Positions 1 through 9,249 are shown, counted from the first letter of the stretch. The stretch: 64,000 nucleotides of DNA from Chloroflexota bacterium (GCA_016195815.1 JACPYX010000010.1:1-64000), one strand, 5' to 3'. Made by a program: numbers and translations. The notes: generated by a model not told the origin, from the sequence alone.

Positions 1-105
1 GAACGTCCGCACCAGGCGCTGGATTACCAGACGCCCGCACAGGGTTACGGCGCGAGCCTGCCTGTGATACACTCAACCTTAACAAATCGCTACACCTTAA
101 CATAG
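1..105 (+). pseudogene. C-terminal end of an IS3/IS481-type transposase (partial)
   Basis: The window opens in a reading frame ending in TAG at 103-105. Its first residues contain RPHQALDYQTPA, the signature of the extreme C-terminus of integrase-core (rve) transposases of the IS3/IS481 type, where the last helix follows the DDE core. Only about 34 residues are visible, so intactness upstream cannot be judged. It lies 68 bp before a second, unrelated IS, so this edge is a landing place for mobile DNA. Confidence 0.7.
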
Positions 106-172
106 CCCTTTTTCAACTCTAAAGAGTCTTATCCGCCTCAATCCCTTGGTAGCAACTTGGGTTTACTTACTT

Positions 173-1284
173 AACTGATGTTACGCACTGAGCGGAAAAA
201 ACGGGTAAGATTTGGGGATGAACAAAGAGCGATTAGAACTCTACACCGATTACCTGCTCAGCACGTTTGGCTATGCAACGGCTACGGGTCTTTCCGAGAT
301 GTTGAACGGACAAGTCAGTCACGATCAGATCACACGCTTTCTGTCTGATGAAGAGTACAACTCGAAAGACCTGTGGCAAGAAGTCAAGGCAACGGTCCGC
401 AAGGTGGAACGGGACGATGCCGTCCTGATTTTTGATGATACCGTTCAAGAAAAGCCTTACACGGACGAAAACGAAGTGATGTGCTGGCACTACGATCACA
501 GTAAAGGCAAAGTTGTGCAAGGCTTCAATCTGCTCAACTGCGTGTACCATGTTGGCGACATTTCCATTCCGGTGGCCTTTGAACTGATCAAAAAGCCGCT
601 GGAGTACAGTGATCTCAAGACACACAAACGGAAGAGAGCCAGCCTGGTAACCAAGAACGAGTTGATGCGCTCCATGCTGGACGTTTGCATGAAGAACAAG
701 CTGAAGTTTCGCTTTGTTTTGTTTGACATCTGGTTTTCTTCCAAAGAAAACATGGGTCACATCAAAGCAACGCTCCAGAAAGACTTTGTCTGTGCTTTGA
801 AAGCCAACCGTTTGGCGGCCGTGAGCGCCGAAGATTACCAAAACAACCGTTTCACTTCGATTGAAGACCTGCCTTGGCAAGAAGAGACCCTGTTTACAGG
901 CTGGCTCAAAGACGTGCCTTTTCCTGTACTCATCGTGCGCCAAGTCTTTACCAACCAAGACGGCAGCACGGGCAACCTCTATCTGGCCTGCAGCGATACA
1001 ACGGTGACACGGAAGTTCATCCTAACGACCCATCAAAAACGATGGCCGATAGAAGTTTTCCACAAATCGCTCAAGCGGAATGCCGCTTTAGGCAAAGCGC
1101 CGGTGCGCCGGGTTGTGACCTAGAATAATCACGTCTTTGCAGCTCTCTTTGCCTTCTTCAAACTGGAATGTCTGAAAATCAAACAACATCTCAATCACTT
1201 CGCTTTGCGCTCACATTTATATCTCAAGGCGATACGCGTGGCTTTCGATGAACTGCAAGTTCTCAAGGCTGCGTAACATCAGTT
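173..1284 (+). mobile_element. Insertion sequence with 15-bp perfect terminal repeats and ACTT target duplication
   Basis: The left end AACTGATGTTACGCA (173-187) is the exact reverse complement of 1270-1284. The tetranucleotide ACTT flanks both sides (169-172 and 1285-1288), as expected for a 4-bp target duplication. The element is about 1.1 kb and holds one transposase frame. The exact border is uncertain by a base because the flanking A extends the repeat to 16 bp (172-1285). A surviving duplication suggests a fairly recent insertion even though the transposase carries a stop codon. Confidence 0.8.
212..1276 (+). pseudogene. IS4-superfamily DDE transposase, interrupted by an in-frame TAG
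   Basis: The frame starting near ATG 218 (212 is an upstream GTG) encodes a cut-and-paste transposase of the IS4 superfamily, possibly IS701-like. Visible features are LIFDDTVQEKPY (first catalytic Asp region), WHYDHSKGKVVQG, VLFDIWFSSKENM (second Asp region) and WPIEVFHKSLKRNAALGK (catalytic Glu region). A TAG at 1121-1123 stops it, yet the same frame continues without another stop to TAA at 1274-1276, giving NNHVFAALFAFFKLE and a tail that looks like the normal end of the family. Relatives have Gln before this NNH segment, so a CAG-to-TAG nonsense change is the likely cause. Activity would require read-through. Family placement at the IS701 level is from memory and less certain than the superfamily. 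Confidence 0.8.
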
Positions 1285-1405
1285 ACTTAAAAGTAGAGAC
1301 GAGCAAGAATTCTTAACCCGGCATGTAATGTGTTTTGGGCGACCGATTCATGGCTCGGCACCTTTCAGCAGTAAACCTATGGGCTGAGGTCAATTGGTTA
1401 TTTCG

Positions 1406-1951
1406 TCAAATCATGTATATCCATAAATGATCTATGTGATCTGCATCTTGGCCTGTCAATGTCCTCCATGCTAATGACAATTCCAGATCGAATAAGATGC
1501 CCTCATTCAATACTGATATTTCGTAGGTAGTGATTTTACGAGGCAAAGACAGCAAGGGGTTGTTGTCAACAAACCTGGAAAGCCGGGCCTGTTTTTGGCG
1601 TTTCATCTTATTGATTTCGTTCGGAGAAAAAGGCGAAAGCACGACTTTAGCTCCATTAATGGCTGATGTACACAACAAAGCATTCGGTGCATTAAAGGAT
1701 TCAGTGATTTGCAGGCCTAAATCCAAACCACAGATTTTTGTGGCGACCCTGTTGAGCCAGCCAAGTGGATCATCCACTTGAACCTCACGCGCCAGCTTTT
1801 CGCGCTTGATACGCAGGTCCTGAATTGTCCAAAGCAAAGTCTGCTCTCGAAGATCATCAATTGCCTTTCGTTGACGCTCATTCCCGGCGCTGATCAACGC
1901 GCCAAAGAAGATCACAGCCGCGACTACCACAACAGCAAGTATTATTTCCAT
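1406..1951 (-). CDS. Unknown protein with one N-terminal membrane anchor (181 aa)
   Basis: No family is recognised. Residues 1-22 form a hydrophobic helix (ILAVVVVAAVIFFGALI) followed by a charged stretch, so the protein is probably a single-pass membrane protein with the rest on one face. The soluble part has a charged helix (about 30-60) and a mixed alpha/beta region containing the segment LGLQITESFNAPNALLCTSAING. It starts 18 nt after the stop of the large Thr/Pro-rich secreted protein on the same strand, with AGGATT upstream of the ATG, so it is the last gene of the minus-strand transfer-cluster operon. A role in envelope assembly is inference from position only. Confidence 0.6.
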   Translation of the reverse strand: MEIILAVVVVAAVIFFGALISAGNERQRKAIDDLREQTLLWTIQDLRIKREKLAREVQVDDPLGWLNRVATKICGLDLGLQITESFNAPNALLCTSAINGAKVVLSPFSPNEINKMKRQKQARLSRFVDNNPLLSLPRKITTYEISVLNEGILFDLELSLAWRTLTGQDADHIDHLWIYMI

Positions 1952-1969
1952 TTTTCAAAATCCTTTCGG

Positions 1970-4120
1970 TTAGATTGATTCATCAGCTCTCGGTGAGTGA
2001 ATGTCGTTTTTATTGGTTATGAGTCGTATACTCTCCCTCAACCGGTCAAGCGCCGTGGGCCGAGGATCCACCACGCTGGCCGATGCAATCGCCAGGAACA
2101 GACCTAACAGACCAAGCAGTTGCCAAAAAGGCATTTGACGTGCCGGCTGAATAGGCTTTGTAATAAGTTCAGTAGATGGCACGGCAAATACCGGTGTTGG
2201 TGTGGCTGGCTTTTGTGTTGCTATAAGTGCGGCTTGCGGCGTCATCGTTGTTGTCGGGGTCGGCGATGGTGTCAAAGGTGGAGTTGAAGTCGCCACAAAT
2301 GGAATTTCAATTCTCCCTTCATCACTGCCGCACAGATCATGAACATCACATGCAATGGCTACCACGCGATACCATCCAGATGGCGCCAGCGTTCCATCTG
2401 CGAAGCGCCGGTCCCATGAAACCGCAGCGGGGATTTTTTCAGGATCAAAGTTCAGAACCACTTCCGGCCACCGGTACTGTGGATCACTGATGACCACCTT
2501 TACACCGGCAACGGGAAAGAAATTGGGAGAGACTTTCAATTGACCAGATTCCCAAATCCACCAGTGTTCAGTAATGGAAACGCTGGGTGGAGAATTATCG
2601 ACAAACAGTGTGATTGAAGCCGGATCACCAACATTGCCGGCCTGATCCATCCCACGCATTTGCAATTCATACTGCCCGTTTGACACTTGATTGGAATGCC
2701 ATTCAAAAGACCATGTGTTTCCTGTTCTCATTGACACGGCTTGCCAGGTTTTTCCCCCATCCTGGGATAGTTCGCCGCCAGCGTCGCCCGACGTACTATC
2801 TTCCAACCTACCTGCCAACTGTACATCCCCTTGCACCACCTCGCCATTCGAGTGAGAGGTAATTTGCGAGACCGGCGGCACTGTATCCACACGGATCACT
2901 TCAGTCGCAATCGTTTCATTCCCAGCAAAATCTCGTGCGCGGGCAGCAACAGGAAAGACTCCATCGGAGAAATGGATCGGGAAGGAATTCCAGGTCGCAC
3001 CTTCGTCTACGCTTCCTGCAACTGTATCAAGACCAGAGACGGCATCCGAGGCGTTGGCAGTCAGGTCTACTTCCGAGATGTACCAGCCGTTCTGCCCGTC
3101 CAATGGTGGAGCCACGATGTTGAGTGTCGGTGGTGTGACATCGCGTTGCCAGGTGGATGAACCACTGGCTGTGCGGCCTCTGGATGAGATCGCGGTGTAA
3201 CTGGCCGTTCCCATGCCTTCAGGCAAAGGAACACTGCATGAACTCCCGCACGTGAATGGCACTCCATTCAGGTCACCGCTGATGGTCACATCGTAGCCCT
3301 GCGGATTGCTGGCGGTTAACTCCAAAGACTCATTCGCCCTGCACCAGCCGGCCTCTCCCCAAAGGTCGCAGACAACCTGCCCGAGGATCTCAGGCGGCAG
3401 AGGCGTTGGTGTTGGGGAAGGGGTATCCGTCGGCGTGGTTGTTGGCGTATTCGTGGGTGTAAACGTCAGCGTTGGCGTTGGCGTTCGTGAAGCAGTCGAA
3501 GTCGGTAAGAGCGTGGGCGTCCAAGTCGGAGACGGTGTCAACGAGGGCAAGGGAGTTGCGGTGTTGGTCGAAGTTGGCAGGGGCGCTCCATACGTAACAT
3601 CCACAGTCTGGAAATCCACATAACCGCCCGAAGCGGTAAGCGACCAGGATCGGCACCCAGCCGGCACAGCCAGCCCCATGCTGACGAATCCCGGCAAGCC
3701 GTTCCCAGGACCGGTATACAGATTCCATGTCAGGGAAGCGGAGCAGGCACGCAGAATCGCGCTGCCCACATCTGAGTCGTGAGAGAACGCCACGTTCACA
3801 CTGAAGTCAGCCACGTCGGTGGCGAAGGCGCCGCTCACCTTCCCACTGCTTGACATGCGCGTGACCCACTCTTGGCAGCCAGAACCGCAATAGCCTCCGC
3901 CCTCCTCCGGAGGCAGCCACGAACCGTCTTTATGCGTCAGGTAAACATATTGAACCGGCCCGCTCCAATCGATGTAGCCAGTATCATGCGCCTGGTCATA
4001 GATGTGACCCTCCTCTAATGCAATGGCCGCCAGCGGAGCCGCGCCTGTAGTAACTGTCGCCCATAACAAGAGGACAGAAAGAAACAAAGTGATCAAACCG
4101 ATTTGTCGAAGACGCCGCAT
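1970..4120 (-). CDS. Secreted Thr/Pro-linker protein with Ig-like repeats and C-terminal anchor (716 aa)
   Basis: I place the start at 4120 (MRRLRQIGLITLF), 18 nt after the stop of a small upstream gene; it gives a clean signal peptide ending near TTGAAPLAA. An upstream in-frame ATG at 4216 would add 32 residues that do not fit a leader. The mature protein has an N-terminal beta-rich domain with Cys pairs, a Thr/Pro/Ser linker of about 50 residues, then tandem Ig-like modules recognisable by RARDFAGNETIATEVIRVDT and MRGMDQAGNVGDP, which resemble bacterial Big/Ig surface repeats. A second Thr/Pro stretch precedes one transmembrane helix (FWQLLGLLGLFLAIASASVV) and a short charged tail. It is probably displayed on the cell surface, perhaps as an adhesin for mating contact; that role is inferred from its place behind VirB4/VirD4-like genes. 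Confidence 0.8.
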   Translation of the reverse strand: MRRLRQIGLITLFLSVLLLWATVTTGAAPLAAIALEEGHIYDQAHDTGYIDWSGPVQYVYLTHKDGSWLPPEEGGGYCGSGCQEWVTRMSSSGKVSGAFATDVADFSVNVAFSHDSDVGSAILRACSASLTWNLYTGPGNGLPGFVSMGLAVPAGCRSWSLTASGGYVDFQTVDVTYGAPLPTSTNTATPLPSLTPSPTWTPTLLPTSTASRTPTPTLTFTPTNTPTTTPTDTPSPTPTPLPPEILGQVVCDLWGEAGWCRANESLELTASNPQGYDVTISGDLNGVPFTCGSSCSVPLPEGMGTASYTAISSRGRTASGSSTWQRDVTPPTLNIVAPPLDGQNGWYISEVDLTANASDAVSGLDTVAGSVDEGATWNSFPIHFSDGVFPVAARARDFAGNETIATEVIRVDTVPPVSQITSHSNGEVVQGDVQLAGRLEDSTSGDAGGELSQDGGKTWQAVSMRTGNTWSFEWHSNQVSNGQYELQMRGMDQAGNVGDPASITLFVDNSPPSVSITEHWWIWESGQLKVSPNFFPVAGVKVVISDPQYRWPEVVLNFDPEKIPAAVSWDRRFADGTLAPSGWYRVVAIACDVHDLCGSDEGRIEIPFVATSTPPLTPSPTPTTTMTPQAALIATQKPATPTPVFAVPSTELITKPIQPARQMPFWQLLGLLGLFLAIASASVVDPRPTALDRLRESIRLITNKNDIHSPRADESI

Positions 4121-4137
4121 ACAAAACTCCCGCAGGA

Positions 4138-4314
4138 TCAATGTTCCTGGAAATCCCGAAGACCAAAATGAAATATGAAGAACAACACAACCGCCAGCGC
4201 CATGAGCGCCAGACACATGATTAGGAAGAACTTGATCGGAATCACGAGTCCCGGCAAATAACCAGCGAATAGACCAACCAGGACTCCAACAGCGAATTTG
4301 AGCGTCTCACGCAT
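4138..4314 (-). CDS. Small two-helix membrane protein (58 aa)
   Basis: The ATG at 4314 overlaps the stop codon of the upstream 139-aa gene (TGA at 4309-4307), a sign of translational coupling, and the stop at 4140-4138 lies 18 nt before the start of the secreted protein. The product begins MRETLKFAVGVLVGLF and contains two hydrophobic segments (about 7-24 and 28-50), ending HFGLRDFQEH. No family is recognised. Size and location resemble the short membrane subunits scattered through type IV secretion operons. Positive-inside residues suggest both ends may face the cytoplasm. Confidence 0.55.
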   Translation of the reverse strand: MRETLKFAVGVLVGLFAGYLPGLVIPIKFFLIMCLALMALAVVLFFIFHFGLRDFQEH

Positions 4315-4726
4315 TCGCTTCGCTCACCTGTGCCTGCGGCACTGGCGCAGGCAGTGCAAGATTCCCTGTTTCATCTTTCAGGATCATGGCCAGCCGGCGA
4401 GCGTCGAGATCACGCCACCAGGCAATTTCATCCAGGATGAGGTGATATTCCCAAAGCATTCCCTGCATGGGCAGCGACTCAAACCATGTTTGCAAACCCG
4501 CTTTGAGCTGCTCCCCCATCTTCCCGTCCCGAATCGAGACGACATCCACTTGACCCAGTTGAAACGATTGCGCCTCAGACTGTGTGGCCGCTTTCACTTT
4601 GGTGCTATGAGCATGCATCCACTCCATGAACAGCCTCAGCCGAACGTCGTCCAGGCGCAGGGCCTGGCTGGATATATCCCCTGCCATCTGCCCGATTAGA
4701 ATATTCAAGTCATTCATCGGTCCCAT
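4307..4726 (-). CDS. Unknown small soluble protein (139 aa)
   Basis: No family is recognised. The protein is largely alpha-helical and acidic to neutral, rich in Trp and Met in the middle (TWFESLPMQGMLWEYHLIL), with a Pro/Ala-rich tail (LALPAPVPQAQVSEANA). The start is either ATG 4726 or ATG 4717; neither has a strong ribosome site. It sits in a tight minus-strand run behind the VirD4-like ATPase and a 34-aa membrane peptide, and its end overlaps the next gene. The context suggests an accessory subunit of the secretion machine, but nothing in the sequence shows a function. Confidence 0.55.
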   Translation of the reverse strand: MGPMNDLNILIGQMAGDISSQALRLDDVRLRLFMEWMHAHSTKVKAATQSEAQSFQLGQVDVVSIRDGKMGEQLKAGLQTWFESLPMQGMLWEYHLILDEIAWWRDLDARRLAMILKDETGNLALPAPVPQAQVSEANA

Positions 4727-4737
4727 CCGTTATCCGG

Positions 4738-4842
4738 TCAGGACATAACCCAGGCCAGGTAAACGACCCCGACGGCAGTAACCATACAGGCAAGCGAACC
4801 TCCGCAAAAGGCCAACAAGAAACGGAGAATGATCGCCGTCAT
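4738..4842 (-). CDS. Tiny single-helix membrane peptide (34 aa)
   Basis: The ATG at 4842 overlaps the stop of the upstream VirD4-like gene in a TGATG arrangement, so translation is probably coupled. The product starts MTAIILRFLLAFCGG and is almost one hydrophobic helix, ending AVGVVYLAWVMS. It is below the size limit of most gene finders. The coupling, hydrophobic composition and position between two co-directional genes argue it is translated; homology cannot be judged. It may stabilise the neighbouring coupling ATPase in the membrane, which is a guess. Confidence 0.4.
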   Translation of the reverse strand: MTAIILRFLLAFCGGSLACMVTAVGVVYLAWVMS

Positions 4843-7337
4843 CAGAAACCCAACCTCCGTTCATCCTCCTGCATTGGGGGTTGTGCGACCCTTCCATTCT
4901 GATTTTCCATCCTGACCGCCAGAAACTCATCCAGCAGATGGGACAACGCCCTGGGCAACATGTTCTCCAACACTTTTGAAGCCTTACCCTGCCAGCCATC
5001 GGCGGGAAGGTAATCGGCGGGATGGGCGGCGATCACTTCTTCGATGAGCGCTTTCACCCTTGCACTATCGGCGCGCGGCAGGGGCTTGATCTGCGTCAAT
5101 GTGGGTGGCTGCCAGCAGCCTGCGATCCGAGCACGCAGCCAGCATTGCAGCGAAGGCAGATCAAGGGTCATGTTTCCATAGCGTACTGTAGAGCTCAACG
5201 CGGCGCGGATCAGGTCGGCGTCCTCCGGGTCGGGCGAGAAGAACATCTGTGTGGAGGTATTGGCAAGCAACGCCTGCACGACCGGCTCCATCCCTTCCAC
5301 CTTGCGCATCAATGACAGCGATTGAGCCAGCACGAACATGCGCGCGCCGAACTTGGCTCCCTCCGAGAGCATCGCCTCCAGCCGCATTCCCGAACCGATC
5401 TCCTGCGCTTCATCCACGATGAAATAAAAAGGCACGGGCTGCGCCAAGGTAGCCCGGCGATACGCCGCGTCGAAGACGTTGTATAAAACCGATGCGGTCA
5501 AGCGCGCGCCTTCACGGCCCATCTCGCCCGAAGGCAGGCGCAGAACGATCCACGCCTTTTCCTCCACCCACCTGGTCATATCCACGAAGCGGTCCTGGTG
5601 CATGGCGGAGAACAACCACGGCGAAAGTTCCAGCGCCATTACCTTCGAGAGCACCGGGCTGATGACTTCCGTGACCCAGCCCTGACTCCACTTATCCACC
5701 TCCCCGGTTTGACCGAGCAGGGCATCCAAAGCCAGCGCACCCATGCGTTCACCGGGCGGCAGGAGCGCCATCGCGTTGTGCCGCCATTCCTTGTTGAAGG
5801 CCATGAAGACCACGTGCAGGAGTCCGAGACCGTCTTCGGGATGCTTTTGGTTCCAAGCGTGAGCTAGGCGGAACAAACCGAGGAGAGCCGCCTGCATACG
5901 GGGTCCCCAGTAATCGTCCCAGATGCGCCGGCCGATCTGCACGATGGCATTACCCGCCCAGGTAAAGTCGGGGACAGCCAGCAAGTTCAAAGGAATGACT
6001 TGAGGCTGTTCGGGTGTGATGATTCGCAGTCTTTGGATCGCCTTCCGTCGCTGCTCTTGGGGCAGTTGAGCAATCGCATCCAAAAAGGCATCCGCTAGGG
6101 ATACATGCGGGTCAGTGATGAAGATGCCGGGCGCGTCATCGCCGCAGGCGAGCAATTGCTCCAACATGGCAAAGACAAAGGATGACTTACCGCTCCGACT
6201 GCCGCCTGTAGCGAGTCCGTGCCCATCCGGGTCCACTCCAACCCATTCTCCTGTTGCCACGCTCCGCCCAATCTTGAATTCCGCCTCGAGTAATGGCTGG
6301 GAGGGAGGTGGGGCCGGTACTTCCTGCCAGACTGCGCGATCCAATAAGCCACTGCCTTCCCCTAGTTGAAGCGGAGCAATCAGACCGGCCAGTTCACCTG
6401 CCGGCAATGGAATGTCATGTTTGCAGATTTCGGGCCACAGGTTGGCAAAAGGTCTCCAAGATTGTTCCCCCGCCAAAAGAGGCAAATCCATCCTCGAAGT
6501 TAACGTCATGGCAACTTTGAGCAGAGGCTCCTGAATCCGCCTTTCCAAGACTTCCTTTGGGATCGAGCGCCATTCCAGCCAGTTGCGAATTCCCCATGCA
6601 GAAGTCATGCAGATTGCGCCGCCCGCAATGACTCCAAGGATTCCGATCAGGGGTGAAAACCAACCCGCGCTCCATGCGCCTCCACTCAAGCCGGCGATCA
6701 ACAGGCCGATGATCAAAATGGAACGCAGGAAAACCAACTGTATTCCCCACGGATTTGGCGTGCTATTTTCGACTCCACCTTCCGTTCCATAAGAATAGGC
6801 GGAAAGGCTTCGCAAACGTTCCTGCAGTTGATCTTCATTCCCCAGCAGCCACAACCTCAAGCTGATTTCGCTGCCATCACGCGCCGCGCTGATCAACCGG
6901 CTTCCAATCGCAAGCAGCGGGTCGCTGTCTTTGGCGGAGGCAATCAGCGACGGCAGGTGATTGGAAGAATGCAATACATAGCCACTTTCCTCGATGGATG
7001 CAGTTCCCAACTTTCGCCAGCGGGAATGCTGCCCGGTCATGGCAGCCCAGGCCAGCACGACTCCTTCCGCCACATTAGGAGGGAGATACAAACGAACGCG
7101 CAATCCATTTGGCGAGGCGATCCATTCGACCACCGACGGAAAGGGCAATTGCCCGATCCAACTCATCACCTGGGCGCGCAGATCGACGAGGGCGTGAGGG
7201 GCAAAGAGCATTTCCCAGCTCTCCCATTGGCCGTTACAAAGAGGACAGTTGTCAGGGTTCGATGAAAATTCGTAACCACAATAAATGCATATATACCCGC
7301 TATGCGGGTGCATGTACCCGTTCTTTAGGTCGATCAT
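4842..7337 (-). CDS. VirD4/TraG-like coupling ATPase with N-terminal zinc ribbon (831 aa)
   Basis: The start at 7337 is chosen because its ATG overlaps the TGA of the upstream VirB4-like gene (ATGA, 7337-7334); an ATG at 7382 would overlap that gene by 49 bp. Near the N-terminus CIYCGYEF and CPLCNG form a CxxC...CxxC zinc ribbon. Two membrane helices follow around residues 200-250. The C-terminal half is a hexameric RecA-fold motor: Walker A GGSRSGKSS (about 378-386), Walker B FYFIVDEAQEI, and a sensor segment MFVLAQSL. This is the layout of type IV coupling proteins, which bring DNA or protein substrates to the secretion channel. The zinc ribbon is not usual in VirD4. Neighbouring VirB4-, VirB6- and VirB2-like genes support a transfer role; a FtsK/HerA-type pump is the alternative. 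Confidence 0.8.
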   Translation of the reverse strand: MIDLKNGYMHPHSGYICIYCGYEFSSNPDNCPLCNGQWESWEMLFAPHALVDLRAQVMSWIGQLPFPSVVEWIASPNGLRVRLYLPPNVAEGVVLAWAAMTGQHSRWRKLGTASIEESGYVLHSSNHLPSLIASAKDSDPLLAIGSRLISAARDGSEISLRLWLLGNEDQLQERLRSLSAYSYGTEGGVENSTPNPWGIQLVFLRSILIIGLLIAGLSGGAWSAGWFSPLIGILGVIAGGAICMTSAWGIRNWLEWRSIPKEVLERRIQEPLLKVAMTLTSRMDLPLLAGEQSWRPFANLWPEICKHDIPLPAGELAGLIAPLQLGEGSGLLDRAVWQEVPAPPPSQPLLEAEFKIGRSVATGEWVGVDPDGHGLATGGSRSGKSSFVFAMLEQLLACGDDAPGIFITDPHVSLADAFLDAIAQLPQEQRRKAIQRLRIITPEQPQVIPLNLLAVPDFTWAGNAIVQIGRRIWDDYWGPRMQAALLGLFRLAHAWNQKHPEDGLGLLHVVFMAFNKEWRHNAMALLPPGERMGALALDALLGQTGEVDKWSQGWVTEVISPVLSKVMALELSPWLFSAMHQDRFVDMTRWVEEKAWIVLRLPSGEMGREGARLTASVLYNVFDAAYRRATLAQPVPFYFIVDEAQEIGSGMRLEAMLSEGAKFGARMFVLAQSLSLMRKVEGMEPVVQALLANTSTQMFFSPDPEDADLIRAALSSTVRYGNMTLDLPSLQCWLRARIAGCWQPPTLTQIKPLPRADSARVKALIEEVIAAHPADYLPADGWQGKASKVLENMLPRALSHLLDEFLAVRMENQNGRVAQPPMQEDERRLGF

Positions 7338-9088
7338 CGAATCACTCCGGTTGCACCCAATTGCTTCCAGAATTGAATCCATGCGGAGGGAATGGAAACT
7401 AGCACAGGGAACAGCGCGCCGCGTCCAGCCGACGGTGCCGCGAGAAACACTCGCGGCGGAAGTCTGGAGGTTGTCTCCGCGTTCTTTCTAGCTTCGCTTT
7501 CGGGCACACCAAGCGAACGATAGAAAGCAAAAGCCTCATCGGGTCCGAGCCGGCCAATGAAGGCGGTGGATGCCAAACTTAGTGAGGTGGGATTCTTCAT
7601 CAGGTCGGCGGGCAGGTGAGTGATCAGCGTCACGCCCACTCCGCGTTTGCGCGCTCGTCTTCCGAGTTCATCCAATAAATCTGTGAAGGGGCCGCTTCGC
7701 AATAAGCGCCAACCCTCATCAATGTAGATGTCCATCGGTTGCTTTCCGACCGTAACAGCATGATATAAAAACCAAGCTAAGACTGAATGGACGATAGCGC
7801 GGTTTTCTTCGCGCAAAGAAGAGAGATCGAAGTTCCACCATTGACCAGAAGGGAAGTGAGGTGAAAGTAAGGCTTTGGGTCTGTCGAAGAAACCTTCGAA
7901 TAATCCGCCGCGCATGAAAGGTCGCAACAATGCCAGAGGCATTGCCGCTTCAGGCGCATTGATCGTGCCGAGCGTTTCTACGAACTCAGCAATTGACATC
8001 GCACCGGGTCTTCGTTCCCAACGTCTTTTCACAGCTTCGTGTAAAGCCGCCTGCACCCCAGGAGATAGAACTGACTCGCCCGCGAGCGCGGCGATCAGGA
8101 AGCGCACTGCAAGCAACAATTCAGCTGGGTTCTCGCCTTGCAATGGGTGAATGAGGCAAGTTTCCTTATCCTCTGGAATCCTAGCCGGCACGACCTTTCC
8201 GCCCACCGCTTCACACAGTTTGTTGTTCTCACCTTCTGGGTCAATGGAGATGACCGTCCTGCCCTGTAGTAACCGTTGCAGCATGATCCAACGTAACAAG
8301 CTGGTCTTGCCGGCGCCTGGTTCACCGAGGATCAAAGTGGTGGCATGTGGCGGAGGCGGGACTGCGGGATCAAGACCTTTGGTGAACGAGAAATGCACAT
8401 CACGCCCATCGCGGGCATGGGTGCCGATCCAGACCGAATCCTCCGCGGGTAATACCTGTTTTGATGGTGCAGGTAACAGGGGAAGGGTCTCTTCGAGAAA
8501 TAGAGTTGGCTCGTCTAGGCCGGGAAATAATTTCCCTCCCGGCTGAAAATGATGCAAGGCGCGCTCGGCGATATAGAAAAGGCGCTGGGCAGTAAGGCCA
8601 CGCGCGCGTAAGTTCGATTCGATGACTCTACGAGCGGCTTCAGCTTCCCCGAAGCGATCCCGTTCCACAAAGAGCGCGCTCATTAAGGCAATCTGGAAAG
8701 CCGGCTTCCCAAAGGTCAATTCAGACTCGGCAGCGTCCAGCGCATGATCGGCGGAACGTTCCGCCATCGAAGGCCGGCGACCGGTCTTCTCCGCCAGCGC
8801 CATCATGAAACCTTCAAAGAGAGTACGGCGCGCACGTAAGGAACCGCGCAAAACATCCGGTGGTTCGCGGCGCAAGGCTAAAGAATAGATCACAGGCAGA
8901 TTCGGATAAAAGACCTCCGCAGTGAGTCGCGACCAGGGACGATCTGCCATACCGGGCACGCCACTGCCGCGCGCGGAAAGGGGGAGGAGATAACCACCTG
9001 GAAAGAGAAGGTGATCCTCCAGAATTTCCACGGCTTCGGATGCGATGGTGGCGGCAAACTGGTCTTGGGGTTCAGGCATGAGTGGCAT
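7334..9088 (-). CDS. VirB4/TraC-like type IV secretion ATPase (584 aa)
   Basis: The C-terminal part is a VirB4-family motor: Walker A LGEPGAGKTSLL (about 254-265), the VirB4-type segment ISIDPEGENNKL after it, Walker B IYIDEGWRLL, and ARKRGVGVTLITHLP, typical of the family's last core strands. The N-terminal part is a helical domain without obvious membrane segments, shorter than in classical VirB4 (about 800 aa). VirB4 energises pilus assembly and substrate transfer at the inner membrane. The start is uncertain: ATG 9088 or ATG 9079 lie just after an intrinsic hairpin (9099-9125), and an upstream GTG-like frame to 9130 would run through that hairpin. No clear ribosome site is seen. It is translationally coupled to the VirD4-like gene. 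Confidence 0.85.
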   Translation of the reverse strand: MPLMPEPQDQFAATIASEAVEILEDHLLFPGGYLLPLSARGSGVPGMADRPWSRLTAEVFYPNLPVIYSLALRREPPDVLRGSLRARRTLFEGFMMALAEKTGRRPSMAERSADHALDAAESELTFGKPAFQIALMSALFVERDRFGEAEAARRVIESNLRARGLTAQRLFYIAERALHHFQPGGKLFPGLDEPTLFLEETLPLLPAPSKQVLPAEDSVWIGTHARDGRDVHFSFTKGLDPAVPPPPHATTLILGEPGAGKTSLLRWIMLQRLLQGRTVISIDPEGENNKLCEAVGGKVVPARIPEDKETCLIHPLQGENPAELLLAVRFLIAALAGESVLSPGVQAALHEAVKRRWERRPGAMSIAEFVETLGTINAPEAAMPLALLRPFMRGGLFEGFFDRPKALLSPHFPSGQWWNFDLSSLREENRAIVHSVLAWFLYHAVTVGKQPMDIYIDEGWRLLRSGPFTDLLDELGRRARKRGVGVTLITHLPADLMKNPTSLSLASTAFIGRLGPDEAFAFYRSLGVPESEARKNAETTSRLPPRVFLAAPSAGRGALFPVLVSIPSAWIQFWKQLGATGVIR

Positions 9089-9093
9089 AATAC

Positions 9094-9125
9094 AAAAAGA
9101 CACGGACGGGTCTTCCGTCCGTGTC
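9094..9125 (-). terminator. Perfect 11-bp hairpin with U5 tract in the VirB4-like leader
   Basis: GACACGGACGG (9099-9109) pairs exactly with 9115-9125 around a 5-nt loop, and on the minus strand the stem is followed directly by TTTTT. This is a textbook intrinsic terminator, but it points into the VirB4-like gene, whose first candidate ATG is only 6 nt after the U-tract. No minus-strand gene ends upstream, so it may work as an attenuator or as a transcript 5' element. Confidence 0.65.
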
Positions 9126-9220
9126 GGCAATCAGTTCGAGCAGTTCTATATGGAAGAGGTGATAATCGTTATTCTGCTCGATCCCTTCTTTTTAGATTGA
9201 AGGCTTTCCGATGGACCGAC

Positions 9221-9249
9221 TTGTCTAAAGCTATAATCGCTCTTATACT
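9221..9249 (+). promoter_or_regulatory. Sigma-70-like promoter for the CHAT cassette
   Basis: TTGTCT (9221-9226) and TATACT (9244-9249) are separated by 17 nt and match the -35 and -10 consensus at 4/6 and 5/6 positions. The next gene begins 27 nt after the -10, with CTGGAGGT as ribosome site before ATG 9276. Confidence 0.55.
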
